A DNA stretch of 64,000 nucleotides from Tsuneonella flava. Its GTDB lineage: Bacteria > Pseudomonadota > Alphaproteobacteria > Sphingomonadales > Sphingomonadaceae. Shown one piece after another: positions 8,698-18,917 of the stretch. The notes under the pieces are model-generated. The model did no database searches and had not been told where the DNA came from. It saw only the letters and a program-made list of their open reading frames with translations. Position numbers and translations under genes: made by a program. The stretch is from assembly GCF_002870965.1 (NCBI RefSeq), contig NZ_PHSO01000006.1, positions 1 through 64,000 on the forward strand. Reading direction: 5' to 3'. How positions within the stretch are numbered: the stretch's first letter is position 1; each line of letters starts with the position of its first letter.

Positions 8698-11325
8698 TCA
8701 ATCGAGATTGGGGCGTAACCACCGTTCGGCAGTGGCGATATCCACGCCTCTGCGCGCGGCATAGTCTTCCAACTGGTCGCGACCGATGCGGGCAACCCCG
8801 AAATACTCGCTCTGCGGATGCGCGAAATAAAACCCGCTGACAGCCGATGTCGGCAACATGGCGTTGCTTTCGGTCAGCACGATCCCCGCGTTCTTTTCCG
8901 CTTCCAGCAGATCGAACAGGATCGGCTTCAGCGAGTGGTCGGGGCAGGCAGGATAGCCCGGTGCCGGGCGAATGCCGCGATACTGCTCTTTAATCAGCGC
9001 TTCGTTGGTCAGTTGTTCGCCTGCGGCATAGCCCCACAGATCGGTGCGGACGTGTTTATGCAGCCGTTCCGCAAATGCCTCCGCAAAACGGTCCGCCAGC
9101 GCTTTCAGCAGGATATCGGAATAGTCATCGTGATCGGCGCGGAAGCGTTCGATATGCGGTTCGATCCCGTGGATGCCGACAGCAAAGCCGCCGATCCAGT
9201 CGCCCGCCGGATCGATGAAATCGGCCAGGCAGTAATTCGCCCGGTCCCGGCTCTTGCGGACCTGTTGCCGCAGGAACGGCAGGCGCACGTGTTCCTCGCG
9301 GCGAACGCGGTGGATCGTCACATCGTCTCCATCGCGGGCGCAAGGCCAGAACCCGCAGACGCCACGCGCGGTCAGCCAGTGTTCGTCCACGATCCGTTTG
9401 AGCATCGCCTGTGCATCGGCAAACAACTGGCGCGCGCTTTCGCCCACCACGTCGTCGTCCAGAATCGCCGGATAGTTGCCTGCCAGTTCCCATGCCCGGA
9501 AGAACGGAGTCCAGTCGAAGTGATCGACCAGATCGCTGAGCGACCAGCTATCGAAAACATGGATGCCGGGATCGTCCGGCGGGCCGGGCTTGTCGCTGAA
9601 ATCGACCCGCGCCGCGTTATCGCGCGCTTCTTCCAATGTCAGCAGCACACTGGCTGTCTTGCCGGCACGCACATCGCGTACATGGGTGTAATCGGCAGCC
9701 ACTTCCTCGACATAGCTATCGCGCTGGGTGTCGGACAGCAGCTTGCTCGCCACCCCGACCGCGCGGCTGGCGTCGAGCACGTGGATCACCGGCCCGTCAT
9801 AGGCCGGATCGATCCGCAGCGCGGTGTGGATCTTGCTGGTGGTCGCCCCGCCGATCAGCAGAGGAATATCCATCGCGGCGCGCTGCATTTCCTCGCCCAC
9901 AGTCACCATTTCATCGAGCGACGGGGTAATCAGGCCCGACAGGCCGATGATATCCGCGTCTTCCGCTTTGGCCGTCTCGATGATTTTCGACCAGGGGACC
10001 ATCACCCCAAGGTCGATCACTTCGTAGCCGTTACACTGAAGCACAACGCCGACAATGTTCTTGCCGATATCGTGCACGTCGCCCTTCACGGTCGCCATCA
10101 CGATCTTGCCCTTGGCCTTGGCGCCTTCTTCCTTCTCCGCTTCGATGAAGGGGATCAGGTGGGCCACGGCCTTCTTCATCACGCGGGCGGATTTGACGAC
10201 TTGCGGCAGGAACATCTTGCCGCTGCCGAACAGATCGCCGACCACGTTCATCCCGTCCATCAGCGGGCCTTCGATCACTTCGATCGGGCGCCCGCCACGC
10301 TCTGCGACAGCCAGCCGCGCTTCTTCGGTATCGGACACGACATCGGCGTCGATCCCTTTGACCAGCGCGTGTTCCAGCCGCCGTTCGACCGGCCAGCCGC
10401 GCCATTCGGCGGCCTGCTTTTCGTCTTCCTTGCTCTTGCCCTTGTAGCTTTCGGCAAGCGCGATCAGCCGCTCCGTCGCATCGGGGCGACGCATCAGGAT
10501 CACATCTTCGCAGGCATCGCGCAGTTCGGGATCGATATCGTCGTAAATATCGAGCTGACCCGCGTTGACGATGGCCATATCCAGCCCGGCAGGTATCGCG
10601 TGATAGAGGAACACCGAATGCATCGCCCGGCGCACGGTTTCGTTGCCGCGGAAACTGAAGCTGAGGTTCGACAAGCCGCCGCTGCAATGGACATGCGGGC
10701 ACGCCAGCCGGATTTCGCGCACCGCTTCGATGAAATCGAGCGCGTAGCGATCGTGTTCCTCGATCCCTGTCGCCACGGCGAATACGTTGGCATCGAAGAT
10801 GATATCTTCAGGCGGGAAGCCGATCCCCGTAAGCAAGTCATAGGCGCGGGTACAGATGTCGACTTTGCGCTCTTTCGTATCGGCCTGCCCCGCTTCGTCG
10901 AACGCCATGACGACGACCGCAGCGCCATAGTCCATGCATTTGCGCGCATGGTCGAGGAATTGTTCCTCCCCTTCCTTCATGCTGATCGAATTGACGATCG
11001 GCTTGCCCGACACGCATTTAAGGCCCGCTTCGATCACGTCCCATTTCGAACTGTCGATCATGACCGGCACACGCGCGATATCGGGTTCGGCAGCGATCAG
11101 TTTCAGGAACGTGGTCATCGCCTCGACAGCGTCGAGCAGGCCTTCGTCCATGTTGACATCGACCACTTGCGCGCCGTTTTCGACCTGCTGGCGCGCGACT
11201 TCGACGGCGGCGGGATAATCGCCTGCCATGACGAGTTTCTTGAACCGGGCCGAACCGGTCACATTGGTCCGCTCACCGATATTGACGAATTGCGAGCCGG
11301 AAGAGGCAGTGGTCTGATCGTTCAT
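8698..11325 (-). CDS. metH: Methionine synthase, cobalamin-dependent: folate/B12/reactivation half
   Basis: This 875-aa protein holds three MetH modules. Residues about 10-270 are the methyltetrahydrofolate (pterin-binding) domain ([24 protein letters not shown]). Residues about 300-560 are the cobalamin cap and binding domains, with H418 in the D-x-H-x-x-G motif DVHDIG and the following [13 protein letters not shown]. The C-terminal third is the AdoMet-dependent reactivation domain ([18 protein letters not shown]). The homocysteine-binding module is a separate gene directly upstream (11349-12395), so the enzyme is split, as is common in Sphingomonadales and relatives. It ends 53 bp before the gcv riboswitch region, joining two one-carbon operons head to tail. 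Confidence 0.95.
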   Translation of the reverse strand: MNDQTTASSGSQFVNIGERTNVTGSARFKKLVMAGDYPAAVEVARQQVENGAQVVDVNMDEGLLDAVEAMTTFLKLIAAEPDIARVPVMIDSSKWDVIEAGLKCVSGKPIVNSISMKEGEEQFLDHARKCMDYGAAVVVMAFDEAGQADTKERKVDICTRAYDLLTGIGFPPEDIIFDANVFAVATGIEEHDRYALDFIEAVREIRLACPHVHCSGGLSNLSFSFRGNETVRRAMHSVFLYHAIPAGLDMAIVNAGQLDIYDDIDPELRDACEDVILMRRPDATERLIALAESYKGKSKEDEKQAAEWRGWPVERRLEHALVKGIDADVVSDTEEARLAVAERGGRPIEVIEGPLMDGMNVVGDLFGSGKMFLPQVVKSARVMKKAVAHLIPFIEAEKEEGAKAKGKIVMATVKGDVHDIGKNIVGVVLQCNGYEVIDLGVMVPWSKIIETAKAEDADIIGLSGLITPSLDEMVTVGEEMQRAAMDIPLLIGGATTSKIHTALRIDPAYDGPVIHVLDASRAVGVASKLLSDTQRDSYVEEVAADYTHVRDVRAGKTASVLLTLEEARDNAARVDFSDKPGPPDDPGIHVFDSWSLSDLVDHFDWTPFFRAWELAGNYPAILDDDVVGESARQLFADAQAMLKRIVDEHWLTARGVCGFWPCARDGDDVTIHRVRREEHVRLPFLRQQVRKSRDRANYCLADFIDPAGDWIGGFAVGIHGIEPHIERFRADHDDYSDILLKALADRFAEAFAERLHKHVRTDLWGYAAGEQLTNEALIKEQYRGIRPAPGYPACPDHSLKPILFDLLEAEKNAGIVLTESNAMLPTSAVSGFYFAHPQSEYFGVARIGRDQLEDYAARRGVDIATAERWLRPNLD

Positions 11326-11348
11326 TGTATGTCCGGTATCGGGCGCGC

Positions 11349-12395
11349 TCAGGCGGCCATCGTAAAGGGTTCGAGCCCGGCAAGCCGCGTGGCGACTTCA
11401 GGGGTCGGTATGGCGCGCGGAGTGGAATCGGCCACCGCCTGCGCGATCGCGGCGATATGCGCGGGGGTCGATCCGCAGCATCCGCCCAGCACGTTGACAG
11501 TGCCGTTTTCGGCCCACGCCTTCAGCATTCCGGCGGTGGTTTCCGGTGCTTCGTCATATTCGCCCAGTTCGTTGGGCAGACCGGCGTTGGGATAGGCCAT
11601 GATCAGCGTATCCGCGATCCGGCTGAGCAACTGGATATGCGGGCGCAATTGTTCCGCGCCGAACGAACAGTTCAGCCCCACCGTCAACGGTTTGGCGTGG
11701 CGCACGGCATGCCAGAATGCCTCCACCGTATGACCCGACAGATTGCGCCCCGACAGGTCGGTCAGCGTCATCGACAGCATGATCGGCACATCGCGACCCA
11801 GCTCGCGCTCCAGCTTACGCACGGCCATGATCCCGGCCTTGCAGTTAAGCGTGTCGAACACCGTTTCGATCAGGATGAAATCCGCCCCGCCCTCTACCAG
11901 AGCGGCAGCCTGTTCGTGATAGACATCGACCAGATAATCGAAATCGATCTCGCGATAGCCGGGGTCTTCGACATCGGGCGACAGCGACAGAGTCTTGTTG
12001 GTTGGCCCGATCGCCCCGGCGACAAAGCGCGGGCGACCGTCTTTCGCGGCGAATTCATCCGCCACCTGCCGCGCCAGCCGCGCCGATGCCAGGTTGATAT
12101 CGCGCACCAGATGTTCGGCCCCGTAATCGGCCTGACTGATACGGTTGGCGGAAAACGTATTGGTTTCCGCGATATCGGCCCCTGCCTCGAAATAGGCGCG
12201 GTGGATCGATTCGGGTACATCAGGCTTCGACAGCGCGAGGATGTCGTTGTTGCCCTTCTGATCGTGCGACAGGCCCAGATCGCCGGCATAGTCGGCTTCG
12301 GACAGTTTCCAGTTCTGGATTTCCGTACCGAACGCCCCGTCGGTAATCAGCACGCGCTGCGCCGCCTGATCGATGAATTGCTGGCGAACACTCAC
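11349..12395 (-). CDS. Methionine synthase homocysteine-binding half (homocysteine S-methyltransferase domain)
   Basis: This 348-aa protein starts with GTG at 12395, placed by an AGGAGA ribosome site and a 4-bp GTGA overlap with the metF stop. It is the N-terminal module of MetH that binds zinc and homocysteine. The zinc cysteines are in [11 protein letters not shown] and in the pair of [19 protein letters not shown]. The start region [17 protein letters not shown] is typical. It is expected to work with the product of the next gene, receiving the methyl group from methylcobalamin. Confidence 0.93.
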   Translation of the reverse strand: MSVRQQFIDQAAQRVLITDGAFGTEIQNWKLSEADYAGDLGLSHDQKGNNDILALSKPDVPESIHRAYFEAGADIAETNTFSANRISQADYGAEHLVRDINLASARLARQVADEFAAKDGRPRFVAGAIGPTNKTLSLSPDVEDPGYREIDFDYLVDVYHEQAAALVEGGADFILIETVFDTLNCKAGIMAVRKLERELGRDVPIMLSMTLTDLSGRNLSGHTVEAFWHAVRHAKPLTVGLNCSFGAEQLRPHIQLLSRIADTLIMAYPNAGLPNELGEYDEAPETTAGMLKAWAENGTVNVLGGCCGSTPAHIAAIAQAVADSTPRAIPTPEVATRLAGLEPFTMAA

Positions 12396-13291
12396 TGGCT
12401 GTCTCCTGTCGCGCGCAGACCGAGCAACTGGCACACCGCAAATGCCTGATCCGCCCGGTTGAGCGTGTAGAAATGAAAATCGCGCACACCACCGTCATAG
12501 AGGCGGCGGCAGAAATCGGCGGCGACTGTCGCGGCGACCAGCGCGCGCGGGCCGGGCCGTTCGTCCAGCCCATCGAACAGGCTTTCCATCCATTCGGGTA
12601 TCGCGGTGTTCGCGCTCATCCGCCGGATCGCGGCAAAAGTCGTCACCGGCATGATGCCGGGCAGGATTGGCACTTCGATCCCCGCCGCCAGCGCCTTGTC
12701 CAGAAAGCGGAAATAGGCGTCTGTCGAATAGAAGAACTGCGTGATCGCCTGGCTGGCACCGGCATCGATCTTGCGCTTCAGGTTATCGAGATCGGCCTGC
12801 GCGCTGTCCGCTTCGGGATGCACTTCGGGATAGGCGGCGACGGAGATTTCGAACTCGTGCCTTTTCCGCAGCCCTTCGACCAGATCGGCCGCGCTGGCAT
12901 AGCCTTCGGGATGTGGCGTGAACCGCCCGCCGCTGTCGGGCGGAGGATCGCCGCGCAGGGCGACGATATGGCGCACGCCCGCGTCCCAATAAGCATCGGC
13001 AATCTCGTCGATCTCACCTTTGGAGGCTCCCACGCATGTCAGATGCGCGGCAGGTGTCAGCGGCGTTTCCGTGACGAGACGCGATACAGTGGCGTGGGTG
13101 CGTTCGCGGGTCGAACCGCCTGCGCCATATGTCACCGAAACGAAGCGCGGATTGAACGGCGCCAGTTCCTCGATCGCGTTCCATAGCTGCGCCTCCATCT
13201 TCTCGCTCTTGGGCGGGAAGAATTCGAACGACACGCCAATATCGCCGGGCAGCGCCGCGAAAGCGGGCTCCTGCGGGGCTGGGGTATTCAT
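12392..13291 (-). CDS. metF: 5,10-methylenetetrahydrofolate reductase
   Basis: This 299-aa FAD enzyme reduces methylene-THF to methyl-THF, the methyl donor for the following MetH. Signature regions are SFEFFPPKSEKMEAQLW, FVSVTYGAGGSTRERT, HIVALRGDPPPDSGG, SQAITQFFYSTDAYFRFLDK and ILPGIMPVTTFAAIRR. The ATG at 13291 overlaps the stop of the upstream regulator gene by one base (TGATG), so regulator and enzyme are translationally coupled. The longer open frame upstream belongs to the neighbouring gene. Confidence 0.96.
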   Translation of the reverse strand: MNTPAPQEPAFAALPGDIGVSFEFFPPKSEKMEAQLWNAIEELAPFNPRFVSVTYGAGGSTRERTHATVSRLVTETPLTPAAHLTCVGASKGEIDEIADAYWDAGVRHIVALRGDPPPDSGGRFTPHPEGYASAADLVEGLRKRHEFEISVAAYPEVHPEADSAQADLDNLKRKIDAGASQAITQFFYSTDAYFRFLDKALAAGIEVPILPGIMPVTTFAAIRRMSANTAIPEWMESLFDGLDERPGPRALVAATVAADFCRRLYDGGVRDFHFYTLNRADQAFAVCQLLGLRATGDSQ

Positions 13292-14325
13292 CAGGAAACC
13301 TTTCGCGAACGGTCCGCGCCGGGCACGGCGGAATGGCTGTGGGGATGAGTGTTGTCGGCAGTGGGCTGGCGCTGGCCGGTCCAGACTTTGACCACCAGTT
13401 CGCCCCCTTCGCAGGCATGCGGAGTGTCGGGGATAAAGCCATGCGCGGCCAGCATTTCCGCCATCTGCGCGTCTGCGAAGCCAAGTCGCGCATGGGCATG
13501 TTCGCGCCGCAGTTCCTCGCGCGAATGGGTTGCCAGATCGGCAATCGCGATAGTCCCGCCGGGGCGGCACACCCGCGCCGCTTCTGCCAGAGCGAAGCCC
13601 GGTTCCTGCGCGTAGTGCAGCACCTGATGGAACACCACCGTATCGAAACTGCCCGGTTCGAACGGCAGTGCGCCCAGATCGCCCTGAACCAGCGCCACTC
13701 GCTCGGCCGGGAAATCCTGCAACCGCGCACGGGCAAGGCGCAGCATTTCGGGGCTTTTATCAAGGCCGGTCACATGATCGGCATAAGGCTCCAGCAGCTC
13801 CGCAATCCGCCCGGTGCCCGTGCCGATATCGAGCACTTTGCCCAATGGTTGCGCCGACAGCGCCGCCACCAGCGCCGCCTCCACCGTTTCAGCCGGTGCG
13901 AACAGAGCGCGCAAACGATCCCATTCCGACGCATGGGCCGCGAAATAGGCGGCGGCGGCCTTTTCCCGATTGGCGCGGATATCGGCCAGATGACGGCGAT
14001 CTTCGGTACACTGGCGCGCAAAGGCGGTGTCTTCCGCTTCTGCCACCAGCAGCAGTTCGGCGGCGGCCTGCCGGGTGCGCGCACCGGCGTCCGCCCCCTC
14101 GGCAGGTGGCTGGCTGAGGAACACCCAGCTTCCCTCGCGCCGCTTTTCCAGCAAGCCCGCATCGCACAGGATCGCCACGTGCCGCGATACGCGCGGCTGG
14201 CTCTGCCCCAATACTTGCGCCAGCTCGCCCACGGCCAGCTCCATCGCTCCGGCCAGACGGAGGATGCGCTGGCGCGTCGGATCGGCCATTGCACGGATGA
14301 GGACATCGATATTCACAGGCGACAT
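13291..14325 (-). CDS. ArsR-family regulator fused to a SAM-dependent methyltransferase domain
   Basis: In this 344-aa protein residues 1-90 form an ArsR-type winged helix (MADPTRQRILRLAGAMELAV, QSQPRVSRHVAILCDAGLLE). Residues about 140-330 form a class I methyltransferase with motif I VLDIGTGTGRIAELL and the post-motif GLDKSPEMLRLARARL. No metal-binding cysteine pair typical of ArsR/SmtB is seen in the helix. The family includes SahR, a regulator of methionine-cycle genes that senses S-adenosylhomocysteine. As first gene of a metF-metH operon it most likely represses its own operon and uses the methyltransferase fold as a SAM/SAH sensor. Catalysis is possible but not shown. Confidence 0.88.
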   Translation of the reverse strand: MSPVNIDVLIRAMADPTRQRILRLAGAMELAVGELAQVLGQSQPRVSRHVAILCDAGLLEKRREGSWVFLSQPPAEGADAGARTRQAAAELLLVAEAEDTAFARQCTEDRRHLADIRANREKAAAAYFAAHASEWDRLRALFAPAETVEAALVAALSAQPLGKVLDIGTGTGRIAELLEPYADHVTGLDKSPEMLRLARARLQDFPAERVALVQGDLGALPFEPGSFDTVVFHQVLHYAQEPGFALAEAARVCRPGGTIAIADLATHSREELRREHAHARLGFADAQMAEMLAAHGFIPDTPHACEGGELVVKVWTGQRQPTADNTHPHSHSAVPGADRSRKVS

Positions 14326-14342
14326 AAAGATATGTTTATATC
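14321..14342. promoter_or_regulatory. Palindromic operator over the start of the ArsR-metF-metH operon
   Basis: Two 8-bp arms, GACATAAA and TTTATATC (7/8 complementary), flank a GATATG centre. The palindrome covers the start codon of the ArsR-methyltransferase gene (ATG at 14325), so binding would block both transcription and ribosome access. It is the natural autoregulatory site and resembles AT-rich palindromes bound by ArsR-type methionine regulators. The short upstream space suggests a very short leader or a leaderless mRNA. Confidence 0.65.
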
Positions 14343-14368
14343 TAAAAAGTCAACCCGCGAATGAACGA

Positions 14369-16324
14369 CTACTCTTCGTATGCGGGGGATTGCGCGCTAT
14401 CGTCGCGGACGAGTTCGAATAATTCCGCTCTGCCGCTGCTCAGCCCGCTCTTCTCCAGCCGATAGCCGGGCCGCTCGATCAGTGCAGTGGTGACGAACCG
14501 CGGCCAGATATAGACCCGGTATCCGTGATCGATTGCCTGATCGATCAGGTCGAAATCGAACTTGCCCGTGCCGATATTGCGCTGCGCGATCACATGCCCC
14601 GGCTCCAGCGCCCAGCCGACGAGGAACGGCGCCGGGATAAAGGCCAGCGAATTGGCGGGCATCTGCCCGTATTCGCGGCTCAGCACATTGGCCCGGTCGC
14701 GCGTGCGCTGGCTATCGTGCAGATCGCCGCTGGCCAGTATCGCCGCCATGCCGATCCCGGCGCCGACCGCCACCATCGTCAGCGAACGCAGCGCGGCTTG
14801 CCCGCGCCAGCGCAGCCCCGCCGCCAGAGCGAGCGCGGCGGTCAGAAGGAACAGCCATGTCGGCAGGATCTGGTTGGCCCCGGCAATATGTGTCGGGTGC
14901 CATTCGACCCACATCAGATTGGCCGCAACGCCCAGCGCCGCGCCCAGTATCAGCTTGCGCTTCGTCGCTGTGCCTGCCTGCGCCAGCTCCGCGATCAGCG
15001 ATGCCGCGAACACCGCGAGCAGTGGCACCAGCGGCAGGAAATAGCGCATGTTGATGCCCATCCCGCCGTGCCAGTCCTTCGGGAAGAACGGCAGGCTCCA
15101 CACCAGTGCCAGCAGCGCGACAGTCCAGCGGATGCGCCGGTCGATCCCCCGCCCGGCATAGGCGAGCGCGGCCAGCACGCCGAGCCAGGGCATCGATTGC
15201 CCCAGCGCTTTCTTCCAGAAACCCCAGTAGCTGAGCGTGCCGTTGGGCAAATGCTGCATCCCCGGCTGCATCGCCTGTACCTGCGTGGAATCGATCACCA
15301 GCGCCCAGAACCCGTGCAGGTATCGCCACACGAATGCATGGGCGACCACCGCCGCTATCAGCAACAGCGCGCCCGCGATCCACAGCGCAGGCCGCCAGTT
15401 GGCGATCCGCTGGCTATAGCGATCCCACGCCAGCCGCCCTGCAACCGCCAGCAACCCGGCGACAACCAGCCCCGCCATCGCCAGCGCGTGGGAGGCAAAG
15501 TTGGTCCCGCCCGCCATCTCCTGCCCGTATGACACAGGATTGAGCGTGCCGAACTTCGCCAGATTGGCCAGCGATGCCAGCGCCACGAACGGGGCAAAGC
15601 CCGCGCCTGTCAGCGTCAGGCGATAGAATGGGCGGTCGGCAAACAGGAACAGCGCCATCGCCAGCGCAGGCACCGCCAGCACCGTATCGGTGCGGAACAG
15701 CAGGCCCAGCCCGATCAGCGCCCCGATGGCGAGCGAGCGCCGCGCCCGCGCCCTGCCCTGCGCGTCGGTAATGCTGTCGAACGCCAGCGACATTGCGCCG
15801 GTCACACACATCACGCTGACCGCATGGGGCCAGACCGCGAACGCATATTCGAGGAAAAAGCTGCCCCCCAGCAACAGCGCACATGCCGCCAGCGCGACTT
15901 TCGCGCCACCGAAATGGCGCGCCGCCATGCGATACAGCAGCCAGACAGTGACCGCTGCGGACAAGCTGTTGAGCAGCATCATTCCGTGCATACCGAACAG
16001 CGCCAGCAGCGGCGCGCCCAGCACCGACATGCCCGGCGGATACTGCGGCACGATCCCGTGCGGCCCGGCCACCATCAGCATCGGTTTCAACTGATTGGAA
16101 ACGACGCCCGCAATCGCGTTGTCGATGGCAAAGCCGCCGCTGCGCCACATGGCATCGGCCCCGGCGTAGAGAATGAATTCGTCAATCGTGAACAGCCCGG
16201 ACGACATCTGGAATGTCGCGATAGCAAACACCAGCAACAGCAGCCCCAGCGCCGCCCATGATCGTGCAGTCAACATGCCCCGCATACTCCGAGCGGCACA
16301 ACAAGACGGGAAGGATTGAAGCAA
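14369..16324 (-). CDS. Polytopic membrane glycosyltransferase-like protein (GT39/ArnT-like)
   Basis: This 651-aa protein has about 12-13 membrane helices. The first periplasmic loop carries an acidic motif after the first helix (SSGLFTIDEFILYAGADAMW), the place where GT39/ArnT/PMT-type enzymes hold their catalytic acidic residues, and later QYPPGMSVLGAPLLAL. Such enzymes move sugars from polyprenyl phosphate donors onto surface glycans or proteins. The specific acceptor is unknown. The true start may be Met15 (MRGMLTARSW), which gives a better membrane anchor. It opens the surface-polysaccharide region and is divergent from the flippase gene at 16470. Confidence 0.7.
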   Translation of the reverse strand: MLQSFPSCCAARSMRGMLTARSWAALGLLLLVFAIATFQMSSGLFTIDEFILYAGADAMWRSGGFAIDNAIAGVVSNQLKPMLMVAGPHGIVPQYPPGMSVLGAPLLALFGMHGMMLLNSLSAAVTVWLLYRMAARHFGGAKVALAACALLLGGSFFLEYAFAVWPHAVSVMCVTGAMSLAFDSITDAQGRARARRSLAIGALIGLGLLFRTDTVLAVPALAMALFLFADRPFYRLTLTGAGFAPFVALASLANLAKFGTLNPVSYGQEMAGGTNFASHALAMAGLVVAGLLAVAGRLAWDRYSQRIANWRPALWIAGALLLIAAVVAHAFVWRYLHGFWALVIDSTQVQAMQPGMQHLPNGTLSYWGFWKKALGQSMPWLGVLAALAYAGRGIDRRIRWTVALLALVWSLPFFPKDWHGGMGINMRYFLPLVPLLAVFAASLIAELAQAGTATKRKLILGAALGVAANLMWVEWHPTHIAGANQILPTWLFLLTAALALAAGLRWRGQAALRSLTMVAVGAGIGMAAILASGDLHDSQRTRDRANVLSREYGQMPANSLAFIPAPFLVGWALEPGHVIAQRNIGTGKFDFDLIDQAIDHGYRVYIWPRFVTTALIERPGYRLEKSGLSSGRAELFELVRDDSAQSPAYEE

Positions 16325-16469
16325 AATGGGGATGCCATCGAGGTCCGGCTTCTTTAAGGAAAGGCGTTTGCAGGGGTTTAGCCGATCCGGCAGGATTGCG
16401 GAACGCCCCCGTTTCCATCACCCCCGCCCGGCCCGGCGGCGCGCGCCATAGCAGGACGATCTCTATACC

Positions 16470-17825
16470 GTGAGCAGTTTCAGCCGCCTGTTGCAAAATG
16501 CCTTGCACGAAGGGCGCAAGCTGGCCGCAGGCCCGATCGCGCGCGCCAGCGGGCTGAGCATGGCGATCCGCCTGTCGGGCATGGGCCTGCTGTTCGTGCA
16601 GGCAGTGCTGACTGCCCGCCTGCTCGGCCCCGCGGGATATGGCACCACAGCGACAGTGCTGTCTGCCGCCCAAGTCCTGTCGAGCGCGGCGATGCTCGGC
16701 TTCGGCGCGCTGGCAGTGCGCGAAGTGCCCGCACGGCGCGCGGCGGAGCAACCGGGCGCGCTGGCGGCATTTCTGCGACATTCGTTTATCGCGACGCTGG
16801 CGGTCAGTGTCGTTGTCGCGCTGGTGGCATCGCTGGCGCTGGTGCCTGCCGTTCCTGTGGCGGAGGCGATGCGCCACCCGTTCGCACTGGGCGGAGTGCT
16901 GGTGGTGCCGCTCGCCTTCGTCGCGCTGTTTCGGGGATGGGCGCAAGGGTTCGGGCAAATCGCGATGGCGCAAGTGCCGGGCGAATTCCTGCGCCCTGCG
17001 GTGATGGTATCGGTACTGGTCACAGTCGCGATTGGCGGGCTGGCGTTTGACCCAAGCGAGTATCTGATCGCCGCCACGGTCGCCGCGCTGGCGGCGGCGG
17101 TGGTGGCATGGGTGTGGATCGCCCGCAAGGAATTGCGCCACTTGCCCGCACCGGGCGAATGGGTGGGCGGGCGCGCGATCATGGCGGCATCGTTTCCCTT
17201 TCTGGGGATGGGGATGATCGCGATCTTGCAGGGCGAACTGAACACGCTGCTGCTGGCGGCGCTGGCGGGACCGCGAGAGACAGGCCTGTTCCAGCCGGTC
17301 GCCCGGCTGATGCCCTTGCTCGCCTTGCCGATACAGGCAGCCAGTATGCGCTATGCCCCGCGTATGGCCGAATTCTGGCACCGCGAGGAACACGAACGCA
17401 TCCTGTCGGTCACCGGCACATTCACCTGGACCACGACTTTGCTGACTCTGCTGGCGGGGCTGGCGATTGCCGGGGCCGGGCCGTGGCTGATGCTGGTGTT
17501 CGGGCGCGACTTTTCCGCCAGCGCGCCATTGCTGTGGATCGTCGCCGCCGCGCAAGTGTTCAACGCCGCCTGCGGCCCGCTGGGCGTGGTGTTCAGCATG
17601 GCCGGGCGCACGGGGATCGCGGTGTTCGGGCAACTGGCCGGACTGGCGGTCAATATCGCAGTGGGGTTGCTGTTCATCCCTCACTATGGCGCAGCAGCGG
17701 CAGCGATGGGTATTCTGGCGGCGACAGTGACGTGGAATGTCGTGCTGCTGATCGCGATCCGGCGGATATTGGGGATCGATACTTCGATCCTTGGCGTACT
17801 CGCGCGCCGACGTTCCGCGCGCTGA
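16470..17825 (+). CDS. Oligosaccharide flippase / polysaccharide biosynthesis protein (Wzx-like)
   Basis: This 451-aa protein (GTG start) has 12-14 hydrophobic helices and a typical MATE/Wzx beginning (IRLSGMGLLFVQAVLTARLLGPAGYGTTATV). Members flip undecaprenyl-linked repeat units across the inner membrane. It lies between glycosyltransferase and pyruvyl transferase genes, which supports a role in exopolysaccharide or O-antigen export. No polymerase (wzy) is obvious next to it; the 651-aa membrane protein at 14369 is an alternative candidate for that step. Confidence 0.85.
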   Translation: MSSFSRLLQNALHEGRKLAAGPIARASGLSMAIRLSGMGLLFVQAVLTARLLGPAGYGTTATVLSAAQVLSSAAMLGFGALAVREVPARRAAEQPGALAAFLRHSFIATLAVSVVVALVASLALVPAVPVAEAMRHPFALGGVLVVPLAFVALFRGWAQGFGQIAMAQVPGEFLRPAVMVSVLVTVAIGGLAFDPSEYLIAATVAALAAAVVAWVWIARKELRHLPAPGEWVGGRAIMAASFPFLGMGMIAILQGELNTLLLAALAGPRETGLFQPVARLMPLLALPIQAASMRYAPRMAEFWHREEHERILSVTGTFTWTTTLLTLLAGLAIAGAGPWLMLVFGRDFSASAPLLWIVAAAQVFNAACGPLGVVFSMAGRTGIAVFGQLAGLAVNIAVGLLFIPHYGAAAAAMGILAATVTWNVVLLIAIRRILGIDTSILGVLARRRSAR

Positions 17826-17852
17826 GACGTTGGCCGCTGACGGCGCGCCGCA

Positions 17853-18917
17853 TCACATCAGGTCAGCGACATACCGCTCCAGCCCGGTGCGGTAGCGGAG
17901 GCAGGCCGCGTGTAATTCCCGCCCGCGATCGGGCCGGTCGGCCAGCAGCGCGGCAAACTGCGCCTGCATCGCATCGGCGCTGAACCCGTCGAGCGCGACC
18001 AGCGACGATTCCATCCCCACCGACTCCGCGAAATCGCGACACTTGCCGCGATATTCGACCAGCAGGTTGGCCAGCCCACACATCGATGCCAGCACACTGC
18101 CATGCAGCCGCACCGACAGCGACAGACTGGCATGGCGCGCCAGTGCGGCATAGCCATCGAAATTGCGCGGCTGATAGATCGGTGCACCGCCCATGCCCGC
18201 CGCCGCCAGCACAGCGGCAATCGGTGCGTGATCGTCTGCATGGAACGCCAGTGGCATCACTTTCCACCCATCGGCCACCAGTTCGCCCAGCAATTGCCCC
18301 GCAGCACGGTCGAATGCGGCCAGATTGGCAATGTCCTGCGCGGTCTGGCCGGGGGAAGTGTTGAACAGAATCGTGCGCGCATCCGGGCTGGCCAGCGGCG
18401 CATCGGGGGTCAGCGCCAGTGCCAGATCGCCAGTCACCTTTGCCCGAACCACGCCGTTATCGTGCAGCTTCGCCAGCGAACGCGGGCCGCGCACGCCCAC
18501 CCGATCAAACCGGTTGAGCGCTGCGGTCCAGCGCGGATCGAACGCGCTTTCCCCGGCGGAAAAGCCGGGGCTGCCAACGCCGGTGCCCAGCGTGGCCATC
18601 GCCACGCCCGCGTCCAGACAGCGTTCGACCAGATCGATGTAGCCGCCATTGATAAGCGTGCCCCCGCCGACAAAGGCCCGCCGGTGCCGCGCCTTGCCGC
18701 CCAGCCGCACCGCTGCCAGCATCTGCTCGACCCGCGGAGTGGAGAGGATTTCGGGCCGCTGCCCCAGCAGATGCGCGGCGGCATCGGCCATCGCTTCATC
18801 GCCCAGATTGGCGTGGCCGACCCAGCCGATATAACCGATCTTGCGCCCCGGCCTCGCTGCGCGCGACAGGCCGGTGCGGGCGAGGTTTTTCAGTGATTGC
18901 AGCCGCCCCACCGTCAC
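17853..18917 (-). CDS. Polysaccharide pyruvyl transferase family protein
   Basis: This 354-aa protein begins with the family signature of a nucleotide-sugar-like fold, IGYIGWVGHANLGDEAMADA, and continues with FVGGGTLINGGYIDLVERCL, RGPRSLAKLHDNGV and the C-terminal LSVRLHGSVLASMCGLANLLVE. The family adds pyruvate ketals to sugars of exopolysaccharides (WcaK/CsaB relatives). It overlaps the upstream GT2 gene by 4 bp and forms a two-gene unit with it. Confidence 0.87.
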   Translation of the reverse strand: MTVGRLQSLKNLARTGLSRAARPGRKIGYIGWVGHANLGDEAMADAAAHLLGQRPEILSTPRVEQMLAAVRLGGKARHRRAFVGGGTLINGGYIDLVERCLDAGVAMATLGTGVGSPGFSAGESAFDPRWTAALNRFDRVGVRGPRSLAKLHDNGVVRAKVTGDLALALTPDAPLASPDARTILFNTSPGQTAQDIANLAAFDRAAGQLLGELVADGWKVMPLAFHADDHAPIAAVLAAAGMGGAPIYQPRNFDGYAALARHASLSLSVRLHGSVLASMCGLANLLVEYRGKCRDFAESVGMESSLVALDGFSADAMQAQFAALLADRPDRGRELHAACLRYRTGLERYVADLM

